From positions 553,298 to 617,297 of the forward strand of contig NC_030986.1 in the NCBI RefSeq assembly GCF_000149955.1: a DNA stretch of 64,000 nucleotides, read 5' to 3'. Made by a program: the position numbers and the translations under genes. Under the pieces are notes generated by a model. The model saw only the letters and a program-made list of their open reading frames with translations, had not been told where the DNA came from and ran no database searches. Shown one piece after another: positions 31,264 to 42,516 of the stretch; position 1 is the first letter of the stretch, and each line of letters opens with the position of its first letter. Origin of the DNA: Fusarium oxysporum f. sp. lycopersici 4287 (Eukaryota > Ascomycota > Sordariomycetes > Hypocreales > Nectriaceae).

Positions 31264-34200
31264 TGTGATGATTGGTTAAGCCAAGAGGATTGAGATAAAG
31301 GGCCAAGCTGCCAAGTGTAAAAGGCCAAGCTGCCAAAGAAGAACCAAGCTTTGGGGATCTTAAAGCCAAGGACCTTGGCGATATTGTGTGTTAGATTCCC
31401 CAACGTTGCACGAAAAAAAGATGGCGGGACAAGAAGAGGAGAGAAGGAGAGGGATGAGCACAGCTATATACCGAATACGTCTCACTCTTACTCTGATTCA
31501 ACCACACACGAATAACCAGGCTGCTATCAAATTTTATCATTGTAGAAAATGCCAAGACGACCCGATGCTCAAAGTGGCAGCCCATGTAATGCTCTCGATG
31601 GAACCCTAGACGGACAGACAGTCAGACATACGCACGCCCGTCCTGTGAAGATCAATCACGTAACCGGGGGTGTTTGTCTGTGAGTGGGAACTTGGAAACC
31701 GGGGGTGCTTTAGTGTTGGCTTTAATCCAGAGATCATCGGTCCAACAGTTCTCTCTCAATGGGGTCAGATCCTATCTCTGCATGTAACATTGTGGCGAGT
31801 TGGTGTGCAGTGTGTGCCTCGCCCCAGTTGTGCATTTGTACTGTAATTCTCTGCAGCTGTTGCACAGCACAGCATCTAGAATTGAGATCACTCGTTGACT
31901 GTGAGTTGATCGGGCGCAGGGCAGATTTGAAGGCTTTTTTGGCCGTTGGTTTTGTCTCATCACTGTAGTTACGCCAACCTCGTACTAGCAAAGATCGGCC
32001 CGGCACTTGATTATGGCGCCGAGGCTGAAGGGAGAGAGAAAACAAGTGAGAGAAAAAAAGGCGCAGGTCAAGGCTCACTGTAGTGTAGTTTCTAGAAGCT
32101 CGGGAAGAGATAAGCTTAGGCACTTTGCTCCGAGGCCTGATCCTGTACGACATCTCCAATGGCTGCCTGTGTGCGTCCTAGTACCATATTACGGGAGTGT
32201 CACAGTGAGGATCTTGTTAATGAGATTCCTATTGTATCCACTGCTATCAAACCAAGCCACTCCCCTTAAGGAAGGTCAATAAAGTTCTCGTGTGCTCTTC
32301 TCTTCAAAGATAGGCTCCTCCTCTTCCCATTCCTCCAAACCACCCCGGTCTTACTGCGGTCTTGGCTCCAATGTTTATCTACCAGTATCTGCCGTCTGTT
32401 TCTCTGCGGGGAAAACACAATGGGGACAAGGGCGAGAAGAGATAGCCAGGGATGGCTCTGACCACTCTGCGCTGTGATTGAGTGACTTGTTCTCTCAGTG
32501 GGTACTTTTGGTGTCCACCCCTTGAATAATACCATCACGTTCACATGATCTTTATCTCGTACCGGGCAGGGATACAGATTTGGTCATTCTCCGCACACAG
32601 AGATACCAGTAAAAGTTAGTTTAGCAGGTTTTAGTCAGTGTTTTTAGTTAGACCTAACGAGAACTCCAAGACGGAAAAACAACTCTAAACTGCATGCTTA
32701 AATGAGAAAAACAATATCTTTTACCTTATTATTAGCTAATTCCCCAACTCGACCCCCCAGTTCAGAGTGCGGAGAGCCCGTCGTCAGCGGGAATCACTTT
32801 CCTATTGTGGCCGTCAGGGATTCTCTCCGCACTTTTTCTGAGCGGTCCAGACGTTTTGCTTGGCAGGGAATAGATAGTAAGCACAGATGATGATGATGAT
32901 AATGCTACACAGATGATTTGGGGAAAGACATTCATGAGGCTTTTCGGGAGCATCGACATGACTAGTTAGCTCGGCGAGGACCAACATTCTATTACAAACT
33001 TTTATTCAGCCTCGGAAGAGGCTGAGACATTTACAGTGAGTTTCATCACACGAGGGCTGATTGAGAGGTGAAAAATCGTGCCTTGGTGTACGCCTCGATG
33101 CACTGTCGATCCGGAACGTGAAGCCAGCCTCGGGCGCTCAATCACACCCACTTTGCTCTGTCAAAAGCTGACAAGCTTAGGCTGAATCCCGCACATATTG
33201 AAGGTTTATTATAAGCATAGATAAGGACTTGACACCTGCTGAAGTGATCGTAAGGCGTAGGATAGACAGCCTGCTAATCGGGCAACAAGTGGCTGAACAC
33301 AACATTATTCAGAGTAAACGTCTACGCTGGCACCATTCCCTTTGCCTCCAGAGGTGCCACAGTCGCTTATTCAACGTCAATCAAATCGGATCCGAACATC
33401 CTTGCAGCTATCGTCAATCTTGAACGCCTTGCGGGTCACCTTACAGCATTCAGAGGCCAGATCCCGCAGCCTACGACTCCTCGTTAAGATTATCGTACGT
33501 TAAACAAACAAATAACTAAACCTTAAGACGATAACTATACTAAACTCTTCAAAAGATGCCTTACTATGACTAAAATTTTGACCTTGCCGCCCAGTTTATA
33601 TGCCTCAAAACTCCAAGCGAAGGTCAACTAGTGCACATCCTTGTCCACACCGAGAGATATCAAGGTGAATACTTGCGCGTCTCCTCAACACTACTGCATA
33701 CCAAATTAAAAGAATCTACTGTAACGATGCTCCAATACCCCTCAAAAGCCAAGACTTGGGCTGAAATCCGGGGCCCCAGTTGATCCTGGGGAAGTATTAC
33801 GTTATAGCCGTCTGGGGAGATCCACGGATCATGCATTCGTTGCTACGCTAGAGAATTTATCGTAAGTTGGGATTGGGGACGGTACATGATAAATGCTTGC
33901 GTGGTCTATGCTTTGAGGGAGGATAGATCATGATGTATTGTGTAGTGGCGAATGAGGAGTTGTGAAGAGCCCGTGAGTGCCGAAAGTCGGGTTGAGTAAA
34001 ACGACGGTTCAGGAGAATGTCTTGGCAGTGAAGGTAAGAGAACAAGGGGATTATCGTAGGACTCACCGCAGCAAGATGAAGGGGTCTAGAAAGAATGCTA
34101 TCGGGTGGCCATGACTCACACGGAGTTCAGCAAGGTAAGGTCAGGTTCACGGCAACGCTTCGAGGCTCTACAACGGGGTATCCAAGGTACGAAGAGGCTG

Positions 34201-34678
34201 GATGGACAGTACCTAAGCATTTGAGGTAGACATCTTACGAGACTGGTAACTCCTCGTCCAATCATCTTGTATGCCTCTGAGGAACATTCTCGTTCTATTT
34301 GCTTGAGACATCTCACTCACATAAGCTACGAAGTTGATGGTCGAGAGTCTCCCTTTAACGGCCGAGGCATCAACAACTTCGTTCCACAGTCTCTGCATGG
34401 CTAGAGATGACCCGAGACTCGATCGATTCTTCGTCTACGTGGAGGGTAGAATACTGGCTTGACAATAAGGGAGACTTGGGGGTGGTACGCTCTCTCGTCG
34501 ATAGGATTCCCCCTTATATCACTATCGTATCTTGAGTGGTTCTCATGCTCCAAACGGGCGAGCAGCCATGAATGAAGGGATCGGTGATGAAAACTATTTG
34601 TAAGTCAAACATCACACAATCAAGGCATGATCGAGCAATTAACTTATGATTCAGCTAGATACAATCCTCCTAGTCGGT
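31264..34678. other. 3.4 kb gene-poor region
   Basis: This holds the permease promoter at the left and the 3' flank of the GH1 gene at the right. No open frame exceeds about 141 codons, and none is recognisable. A 61-codon minus-strand frame at 34213-34398 reads like ordinary coding sequence (VDASAVKGRLSTINFVAYVSEMSQANR) and may be a relic. GC content drops near 33480-33560. Confidence 0.5.
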
Positions 34679-36544
34679 TCACTCCACACCACGCGCCTTC
34701 ATAAAATCCACCATATCGAAGAAACTCTTCTTATACCTCCTCTCCTGCGTCGTCCTATTAACAGTCTGTATTCCAAAATGCTGATCATAATCCCCAAACT
34801 CCCAATTATCCGCAAAGCTCCATGCATACGCTCCCACAACCTCTACACCATCCTCCCAAATCGCCTTGAGCGTCTCAGACAAGAAACTCAAGTAGTAAAT
34901 ACTCCTTGGCGTATCAAACAGTTGGTCAGACAGATCCTTTTCAGCTTCGCCGTAGACGGGGAAACCAAACTCTGTGAGAGCGACGGGGGTCTTCCATGTG
35001 TTGTGCAGGTAGTTGAGATAGCTGCGCAGGTAGGTTGGTGTTATGTACACGTAGCTTTGGGAGCGGTAGCCGATGTTCCACCCGTTGACGGTTGTGGTGG
35101 TTTGGTTGACGCAGTAAGGACGGAAGGTTGAGGATGAGTTTGAGGCGCATTCGAGGATACTGTCCTTTTCGTCTGGGATGGGTGGTGCGATGACTGTAGC
35201 AGTGTATGGATCAATACCCAGGAAATCTGCGGTACCGCCAATGTACTTGAGATCATCCTCACTTAGGGGCACGTAATCATCGAAAGTCTTCTTGAATGAC
35301 TCGGGATAGTCCTCGCCCAGGTAAATCGGATTGCAGAAAGGTCCCAGTTGAATAGAGTTGAAATGATCCGCAGCGTAGACATCAGCTTCGCTCTTGGGAT
35401 CTCGGGGTACACCAAAGTTGTTGTTGAACTTGAGCGCAATCTTTCCCTTTCCACCAAGCTCCTCCTTGTACCAGTGATAAACTCGCGCATGGGCCTTGAC
35501 AACATTGTTGATGGACAGAGCATTGTATGAGTAGAGTAGAGGCTCGTTGAAGGTGAACCAAACAGGTACACGATCAGCATAGTGCGCCATAGCAACCTTT
35601 GCGTAGTGAACAAAGGCATCTTGAAAAGTCTCATTCTGATAACCACCATTGACGTATCCAATCTCAGGTCGATCAGCAGCTTTGGTGAGATTGCTGCCAA
35701 AGAACTGAAGGGGCGTATCGAAGTGAAGCAGCGTAACCTCAGGAGTCATGCCCTTCTCGAGGATAAAATTGATCACATCGTTGTAATGGTCAATACCCTC
35801 CTGATTAACAGGCGTTCCAGGCAGAGCAAAAGGCAGGATTCGTGTCCACGCAATACTGAACGAGAAATGCTTAGCGCCCATCGCAGCAACGCGCTCAATG
35901 TCTTGCTTGTAGTAGTAATAGTGCTCATTCGTGACATAATCCTTGACACGACCATCTTGGACGAGAATATCCATGAGAGAAGGCGCCTTGCCCTCTTCTG
36001 CAGTAGCGCCCTCGATTTGACTCGCAGAACTGGCTACTCCGAAGCTGAAGTTCTTGGGGAAGTTGTAGCAATCCGATGGACCAAAGTAATCCCGAGGAGG
36101 GAGGACTAGTTCACTACTGGGAATGGGAGTGGGAGATACAGTTGTGCTGAAGATTCCCGTCTCAGTGAAGTTGGGAGGGTTTGCATGTTCCCAGAGAGCA
36201 GTCCATGCGGCTCGTCCATAAGGATCATCTGTATCAGAGGCCTTTGTGGTAGCATTTGGATCCCATTTTCCCCAGGTTGTGAATGACAGTGAGGGCACGA
36301 GAGAGATGAGGGACTCTGGTGGATTGGCGTATGTAGTTGTTGTAGTAGGAGATGGCACCGAAGTAGCGTATCTCACAGTCTCAGAGAGGGTATAGCTAAA
36401 CGGTGTATGTGTATATTTCGGCTCATGTGTCTTTGTAGCCTTGCATTGAGGACGCTCAGTAGGACCCTTGGCATCAAGATATATCTGCTGGCCGACAGCC
36501 AGAGACGCAAAGAGGAATTGTATCACAGCGTGTGAGGGTGTCAT
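34679..36544 (-). CDS. Secreted glycoside hydrolase family 1 (beta-glucosidase-type)
   Basis: A single-exon, 621-residue protein. The signal peptide ends near residue 20 (hydrophobic AVIQFLFASLAVGQQ). An N-terminal extension of about 140 residues, Thr/Ser/Pro-rich and partly disordered, precedes the GH1 barrel, which starts at about DCYNFPKNFSFGVASSASQIEGA. The acid/base glutamate is in TFNEPL and the nucleophile in LTEFGFP; the usual TENG is changed to TEFG. EGA and SFADNWEFGDY are also typical. Several N-glycosylation sites (NFT, NFS, NLT, NET, NQT, NRT) fit secretion. The start was placed at the ATG preceding TPSHA, because the upstream in-frame codons start with TTG. Likely role: extracellular hydrolysis of beta-glucosides from plant matter. 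Confidence 0.92.
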   Translation of the reverse strand: MTPSHAVIQFLFASLAVGQQIYLDAKGPTERPQCKATKTHEPKYTHTPFSYTLSETVRYATSVPSPTTTTTYANPPESLISLVPSLSFTTWGKWDPNATTKASDTDDPYGRAAWTALWEHANPPNFTETGIFSTTVSPTPIPSSELVLPPRDYFGPSDCYNFPKNFSFGVASSASQIEGATAEEGKAPSLMDILVQDGRVKDYVTNEHYYYYKQDIERVAAMGAKHFSFSIAWTRILPFALPGTPVNQEGIDHYNDVINFILEKGMTPEVTLLHFDTPLQFFGSNLTKAADRPEIGYVNGGYQNETFQDAFVHYAKVAMAHYADRVPVWFTFNEPLLYSYNALSINNVVKAHARVYHWYKEELGGKGKIALKFNNNFGVPRDPKSEADVYAADHFNSIQLGPFCNPIYLGEDYPESFKKTFDDYVPLSEDDLKYIGGTADFLGIDPYTATVIAPPIPDEKDSILECASNSSSTFRPYCVNQTTTTVNGWNIGYRSQSYVYITPTYLRSYLNYLHNTWKTPVALTEFGFPVYGEAEKDLSDQLFDTPRSIYYLSFLSETLKAIWEDGVEVVGAYAWSFADNWEFGDYDQHFGIQTVNRTTQERRYKKSFFDMVDFMKARGVE

Positions 36545-38604
36545 GATGGGCGACTGAGACACAGAACTAACGAGCAAAACAGCCCGCGCGATCCCACGAT
36601 ATATATGCTCATACTACCTACTTCCACAACATCATGATCCGTCCTTGCCGTGAAAATTCAACATCTATTCCGAACCGAAAGCACTGAAATTCCGCGTGTT
36701 AGTCGATCCCCAGACTTTTCGGACCGATTCAAACCTGTTCTTTATAAGAAATCGCGGGGAAGATGTGGGGATGTAACGGTCATGCTCTCTCAGTAAAAAG
36801 CCACGGATACTCCGATTTACACGGGAAATCATATGTGTTCGCGGTACCGATTGCCACTTACAGACATTTCTCTCATGTGTGGGGTTCGAAGCGGTGACGG
36901 CATCGTGCTATTAGATTTCCCCGGACCAAGATTATGGTGCTGACCTTGTCGATCTTTGCGGGTTATGGCCCAGGGATCCGGTTTACCCCAGAGTTGTGGT
37001 CCAATGGAAGGAAGGGATGAAAAACTTAATGGGAGCCGATGGTGAGAACCGATTCTGTATTTCGCCGAAGTCGATCGATTAACATAATATTTCGGGGCTT
37101 CGGGGTATCTCGAGAGGGAAAGGTTAGGAAGCTAACCATGGGAAATCCACCGCAAACCATAGGAGAGCTACCAATTCACGCCAAAGCTGTCAATCTAGTG
37201 ATACCACTGAGGGCACAATTGAAGTTTAGCTTATTAAGTTGGCAAAGAGAGGAATCCACCAGAAAACCCACCATACTGTACATTTCCTGGTGGCTCTGCT
37301 TCGGTTCATCTTTCGTTGTTTGTAAGCACTTGGACACGGGCTCAACGCCAACAGACTCGCTGATTGATTGATAAGATTAGGAAACTTTGTAATATCAACA
37401 GGGTAATTACCAATTCAGTAGTACTGACACACTTGCCTTTGATATTGGCATTCTGGACCATCCCATTGCGGTCTTCATAGTCCACCATGTCTACTATACC
37501 GAACGACACGGCCGACTGCCGTTCAAGATTATCTAAAAGAATGGCTATCAAGGAATATTCACTATAAACTCCCGGAATAAATATATTTTAAGAGCCAAGA
37601 AGATAGAAGACCTCTTACGAGGTTGGAAATAAGATCAAAGAAGTTCGACTTCTGCAAAGAACCGCACTTTATCTTTTAGTTACACCCAGACAAACAGATG
37701 ATCCATTATGCTGAACCTTCACCCTTTACTATCCAGTCGACCTCTTTATTGAGTTTACTGGCAGCGAGCTCCTTTGATCGTATGAGACGCGATAGAATTT
37801 GTGCTCTCAAGTTCCTTCGCGATGTCGAGACTGTAAGCCCATTTCATAGTAATTACAACCATTTCCTCCCAAAATGAAAACCCTTTTAGCATTGCTCTCT
37901 TATTTTATCCTTCCATAAATTCCCGTACAAACACACTAGGATACATCATTCCCGGGGCCTCTGTGCCGTGATACTCGTGATCAATTCCTGGTGTCTCAAA
38001 TTGAACAATGGCAACTGGTTTTTTGTTAAGCCAGTTAAACTGGGTAAGTTGTGTGGAAGATGTGAGTAGTGCTGCGTTCTTGCAGTCCATCTGGTCGGGT
38101 AGGAAGAGTTTTCCAACCATAGTCCACTCACCTTTTGCCGGCGTAGGCAAGACCGCCTGTTGGAGCAGACAAGGCGGGTTGTGAATGTCGCGATGTGGTC
38201 CATAATCCAATCCTCGTCTCCTATTCTATTCTCTTCTACACCTTAGCGTGACTGGTCCTAAGCTTAGGGTAAATTATGCATAAACTCAGGAAATATTATA
38301 AATCTTAGGACACTATGATCATAAGTTATGCCTAAACTTAGGCTAGCCTCTATAGAAGTGGTTAATACTTGAGCACTTTTAGTCCTTGCGGCCTGCTTGA
38401 AGCAGGCGGATCGCGATAAGTTGGTCGCATATGACTCAATTGCAACATGTCTCGGGTTGATGCCGTCTCCAGTTGCAGCGGTGGGAGACCTCTGTTTCAC
38501 AAGTGAGGATCCCTTGACGTTGATCCCGGCTTAGGTGAATGGGGATATAAAACCGTTTGCGTTGTTGCCGAGGGAGGGCATCCTGGAAGATTGAGAAGTT
38601 GATT
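36545..38604. other. 2.1 kb gene-poor region at the edge of the accessory island
   Basis: The GH1 promoter is at the left. A minus-strand frame of 101 codons (37905-38210) lacks an ATG at its head but reads coherently (KKPVAIVQFETPGIDHEYHGTEAPGMMYPSVFVREFMEG in two parts), so it may be a gene fragment. CCTAAGCTTAGG (38257-38268) and GCCTGCTTGAAGCAGGC (38391-38407) are perfect palindromes. Confidence 0.5.
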
Positions 38605-39123
38605 TCATACATATGGAATAGTGCCCAAGCTTGTCGTTTCTCTGCATTTAGCTAGCATAAGCTGCATAACCTGGGTAAGGTTTTCAGAGGGAAAGATCTG
38701 GGTACATGTCGAGAAACAATTCCCCGAGGCTAGAATTGGTTGCAGCTGGTTCAGGTATTGTTGTTGGGTGGTGCTGAACTTTAAGCAGAACTGACCATAG
38801 GCTTGGTCGATTTTTTTATGGAATTCGCTGGCTAAGGTATTGAAGACATCTTCTAAAAGTCGGCAAAGCTGATGGCGTGTACGCATTGTTCCATATCGGA
38901 CTGATGGGTAAATGGTGGTACTGGCCAGGGCATTAGTACTGGCAGCGGGAGCGGTATAGACAGCGGGAGCAGTGTGGATAGCGGGAGTAGTGTCTTCGAG
39001 TTTGATAATATCTAAATTGTTAGTGAAATGAGCTGGAGGGTTGCTGACATCAGGGGTCACACTTGGTTCGTCGTCAATGACAATTGGGTTAAACCACATG
39101 CCTTTCGTCATTTTGCCGGCCAT
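38605..39123 (-). CDS. Hypothetical protein, 172 aa
   Basis: A single exon starting at the ATG before AGKMTKGMW. The N-terminal part is disordered, with IVIDDEPSV (a SUMO-interaction-like string) and an Ala/Pro/Thr repeat (HTAPAVYTAPAAST). The C-terminal 100 residues look helical (RHQLCRLLEDVFNTLASEFHKKID) with a few cysteines. I do not recognise a family. It lies next to decayed paralogues and may belong to the same lineage-specific set. Moderate confidence that it is translated. Confidence 0.5.
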   Translation of the reverse strand: MAGKMTKGMWFNPIVIDDEPSVTPDVSNPPAHFTNNLDIIKLEDTTPAIHTAPAVYTAPAASTNALASTTIYPSVRYGTMRTRHQLCRLLEDVFNTLASEFHKKIDQAYGQFCLKFSTTQQQYLNQLQPILASGNCFSTCTQIFPSENLTQVMQLMLAKCRETTSLGTIPYV

Positions 39124-39630
39124 GTTGACGATGGAGATGATGGAGGGGAAAAAAAAAGAAAACAACGGACAGTCAAAGAGATATCCATGGTTATAAGTCT
39201 GGGAAAGAGTGGCAGGCTGTTTTCCCAGGGAAAGACCAAGCAAAGGAAGGAGGTAACATCTCCTGGATTAATTAGCATGGCAGGAGTCATAACTAAATGC
39301 AGCAAAACAATATCACAGGGAAGGCAAAGGAGGACTTGGACAAATAACCTCAGGAAATATCAGGGTGGTCCAGAGACGTCACTTATTTATTAGGAAAACA
39401 ACATAGCGGTAAATTAATTAAGGGCGGGCTGGTAGTATTAGTCCTGCTAATATTGCTGGTATTGGTATAGAGACTACCTATGGTTACTAGCTTATCCTCC
39501 AAAGTGAAGGAAGCGACCTAAGTAATAAACTAACAGACAACGTGACCAAAGAAGTGTAGAAAAGTATAACCAGCTGGTTTTAATCCTCCTGGCTACGCTG
39601 GCGGACATCTTCAGCTGAAATGGCCTGGGG
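39124..39630. other. Intergenic within the island
   Basis: 507 bp, AT-rich around 39400-39460; the promoter of the 172-aa gene. Nothing else is seen. Confidence 0.45.
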
Positions 39631-40624
39631 CTAGTTACGTCCTTGCTTGGTGATAAGCGGCTTCCAAGACTGACCTAGGTGGGTTAGCTTGTCTGCGATA
39701 ACTTGCATCGGGAAGAAGCCCTCTCCAGGTGTAATAATTCGGTTATACTGCATGGCTAGCCCAGCAGAGGGCTGCCAGTCCTGGGACTTCATGAAATTAG
39801 CTGTCTCTCGTGTAAGTGTGCGGGCGTCTGCTAAGTTGTTGAAGACCCTCATGTCGGCGATAGAGCTGATATAGGAGGCGAGGGCGGTTGAGTCTGGATT
39901 CGGAAGATATAGCGGCATATCGAAGACCGGGACAAGAGACTTGCTAATGCCTGCCATGCGGGTAGCTGCTGAAAGTGGAAGAGATTGCGATACCTTATTG
40001 CGAAGGATAAGGAGAAGATGGCCAAATATCTGGGCGGTATCTTCGGACAGGGAGACCATAAGCTCATCTGCAGCGATGAGAGAATAGATAGCCCGACGGC
40101 CATTGCCGATGGCAATGGAGTCTGCGATAATATACGGCATCGCAGGCCAAGGTCGTGCAACGGTAAGAGCGTTCTGAGGCTGATCTGCCGGCTTGTCAAA
40201 CTGCGCGAGAAGGTCTTCGTCAGAGTCGGGCTCGGTGGTTTCAGTCGCGCGTCTCTTGCGCGCAGACGGGAAGTTGATGATATCGGTAGGAGTGGGGGAG
40301 TCGTTAAACAACTCAGATGTGCCTCTGGCACTTCCACTTCCACCAGAGTCATGGATGACCCGAACAGCCGATCCAAACTGGTCAGACGCCGGCTCAGGAG
40401 CCTGCTCGGCTACGATTGCAGCCACGCTCATGGTGAGGCCCTGGATACCTCCCATGGTTTTGAGAATGGTCTCGGCTTTCTGGCGCAGGTCTGGGGTGAT
40501 GTCTGTGTCGAGGAACTTCATCACACCCTGCCAAGAGGAGCACATGCTCAGCTACGCCGATCGCGTTTTACACAGTCTGCTCTGTCTTGGCTTTGATATT
40601 GCCCGTGTGATAGGAAAATGCATT
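39631..40624 (-). pseudogene. Paralogue B of an unknown tandem family, broken at its 5' end
   Basis: An intact 304-codon frame runs 40545-39631, but homology to paralogue A begins further up, at about 40624 (NAFSYHTGNIKAK versus DAFSYHTGKVKVK). In that frame there is a TAA at 40570-40568. A plus-one shift follows before the long frame takes over (VMKFLDTDITPDL versus VKKLLDNEITTEP). From there A and B align well: ILKTMGGIQGLTMSV versus ILTTMGDIKGLTASV, then GSAVRVIHDSGGS versus GSALRVIHRSGGS. The C-terminal 200 residues, with a nuclear-signal-like SARKRRATE, have no counterpart in A. No family recognised. The downstream ATG at 40545 could still give a shortened protein. Confidence 0.65.
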
Positions 40625-41103
40625 GTGATTCCACGACTCGAAGGTCTGGCGTTGGGGGCTATGCGGAAAACTGTATTCGGGATTGGGCAGTATATGTTGT
40701 TAAAGGCGTCTGAAGGTCCACCGCTCAAAGAGCCGTTGAACCAGTGGACTACGTTTCTGGTACTACCGCCAGAGCGATGGATGACCCGAAGGGCCGATCC
40801 CAAGTGGTTGGAAGGCAAAGGCACCTGTTCAGCTTTCATCGCCGTGACGCTGGCGGTGAGACCCTTGATGTCTCCCATGGTTGTAAGAATAGATTTAGCC
40901 TCTTGGGAAGGTTCAGTGGTGATTTCATTGTCAAGAAGCTTCTTGACAAGCTCTGCCAAACGCAGAACATTCTCGGCAGCACCAAGGGCATTACGGGCAC
41001 TCTGCCCAATCTTCACCTTGACCTTGCCGGTGTGGTAAGAAAAGGCATCATCGGATGCCGCGAAGCGACCACTGGTGTCGCGAGATCGTCTCCCGGGCGC
41101 CAT
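40552..41103 (-). CDS. Paralogue A of the unknown tandem family, probably truncated
   Basis: 183 codons from an ATG before APGRRSRDTSGRF. The first 110 residues are the best-preserved copy of the family: a basic start, SYHTGKVKVKIGQSARNA, a helical region, then a conserved ILTTMGDIKGL segment and GSALRVIHRSGGS. After about residue 125 it loses similarity to B and ends by running across B's decayed 5' end in another frame. The native C-terminus therefore seems lost. Function unknown. Direct tandem arrangement with B points to local duplication followed by decay. Confidence 0.5.
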   Translation of the reverse strand: MAPGRRSRDTSGRFAASDDAFSYHTGKVKVKIGQSARNALGAAENVLRLAELVKKLLDNEITTEPSQEAKSILTTMGDIKGLTASVTAMKAEQVPLPSNHLGSALRVIHRSGGSTRNVVHWFNGSLSGGPSDAFNNIYCPIPNTVFRIAPNARPSSRGITMHFPITRAISKPRQSRLCKTRSA

Positions 41104-41113
41104 GGTGTCTCTG

Positions 41114-41524
41114 TCAGAACAGTCTTCGGGGCTTGTCGCTTGACGTTGATGTTGGGGGGTATGGGGAAAAATCAGCTCTGTGTTGGATTGTGCTTGTTGC
41201 GATGGTCCGCCTAGCGGAAGGTTGGGAAATTTTGTGCCGGTAAAGGCGTTTGATGAGCTGCCACTTGTAGTCGTCTTGGATTGCCTGGTCTTGGTATCTC
41301 TTGTGTAGCTCTGGGTTTCGAGCTACCCATCTATCGTATCGATGGACCTTGTGGCTATTAATGAGCTGGTCTTCGCGGCCATATAACTGAAGTGCGCGTA
41401 GGTATCCCTTGTAGGAGATAGTGCCACCGGGTTTTGTGAGTGGCTCGGAGAATAAACGTCGGTAGTCAATATCCTTACTCGGATGGCTTGGATGTGAGCA
41501 TGGAGTAAATCGGATGCTTGACAT
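41114..41524 (-). CDS. Hypothetical protein, 136 aa
   Basis: Begins at the ATG before SSIRFTPCSHPS; the frame stays open upstream to 41839, but that part is low-complexity Ser/Arg/Leu sequence. The middle is charged and helical with many Tyr and Arg (YRRLFSEPL, YDRWVARNPELHKRYQDQAIQ, WQLIKRLYRHKI). The gene lies between paralogues A and C. A 14-base string (GATGAGCTGCCACT on the plus strand) at about 41253 recurs near 42150 in paralogue C, so this ORF may be part of the same duplicated block. No family recognised. Confidence 0.4.
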   Translation of the reverse strand: MSSIRFTPCSHPSHPSKDIDYRRLFSEPLTKPGGTISYKGYLRALQLYGREDQLINSHKVHRYDRWVARNPELHKRYQDQAIQDDYKWQLIKRLYRHKISQPSARRTIATSTIQHRADFSPYPPTSTSSDKPRRLF

Positions 41525-41819
41525 GGGTTGAAAAACAATGTAGAACGCAACGCTTGTTGCAGAGGTGAGGCCGAGATATGGAGCAGCGGGGAAACCTGAT
41601 GGCGCGCAATAGCAGGCAAAGCGATTATCGCACAAGGGCGGGAAATTGTGATATCGTGACGGCGAGAGCGATATGGCGCGAGAGCTAATAACAGCGCGAC
41701 AGCACGAGAATAAGAATATGATAGCACAAGAACGTAATAGCCTAAAATGGTGATTATAGTGAGAAGAACATAGTCGTGCAAAAGAACAATAGCGCAAGAA
41801 TGTTAAGGCATGAGAATGT

Positions 41820-42216
41820 GATGTTAAGGGGGAGGACACAAAGGTGCGAAGGATGCGACCTTGACGTTTGAGCTGCGTCCCTAGGGAGAAATATCATGGT
41901 TTCGTACGCATCAGTCAAGGAGAAGATGGCCTTGATGCCTTCAGTCATGATGATAGAGTCAGAGATAATATACGGTGTTTAGCCCGGGCCGAGTTGTGGT
42001 CGGAGTGAATTCCAGGGACCACTTGCCCAATGTATGAAGAAGTGAAAAGAGGTCTTCATCGGACTTTGCTTTAGTAATCTCAGTGGCGCATCTCTTGCGG
42101 CCTCTTGGATCCTGAGTTGGTCGGTTGGAATAGCTGCATGTAAAATGACGGATGAGCTGCCACTGCAACGGAGTGCAAGGCTCGAGGCGACTCACCACGC
42201 CGGAATCGGAGAACAA
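41820..42216 (-). pseudogene. Paralogue C remnant of the unknown tandem family
   Basis: Two pieces in different frames match paralogue B. RGRKRCATEITKAKSDEDL resembles B's SARKRRATETTEPDSDEDL. Across a stop at about 41982, PYIISDSIIMTEGIKAIFSLTDA resembles B's PYIIADSIAIGNGRRAIYSLIAA in position and sequence. The rest is lost. This is a clear decayed copy. Confidence 0.6.
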
Positions 42217-42516
42217 ACCACATTATTCGATTTTTGGATGCAAACTCATAGCTGTTTCATCAGATTATTATTTGGAGCAAAGATCTAATAGTATTAAAGA
42301 GAGTCTAAGAATATATCTAACGATAAACCCGCACCACCTCCAATACCAAAACACTCCATTAATTCAAGTCCAAACTCATTCCAAACATAAAACATTAAAC
42401 ATTTCTCTCGTTGAGAATCGTAAGTCGTTCATAAGAACAGTTATGCGCGTTGTGCCATCGTGTACTGTCCCAGTTCCAACACCCCTTTCATCACCATGTC
42501 AATTTCAGTTTTGAGC

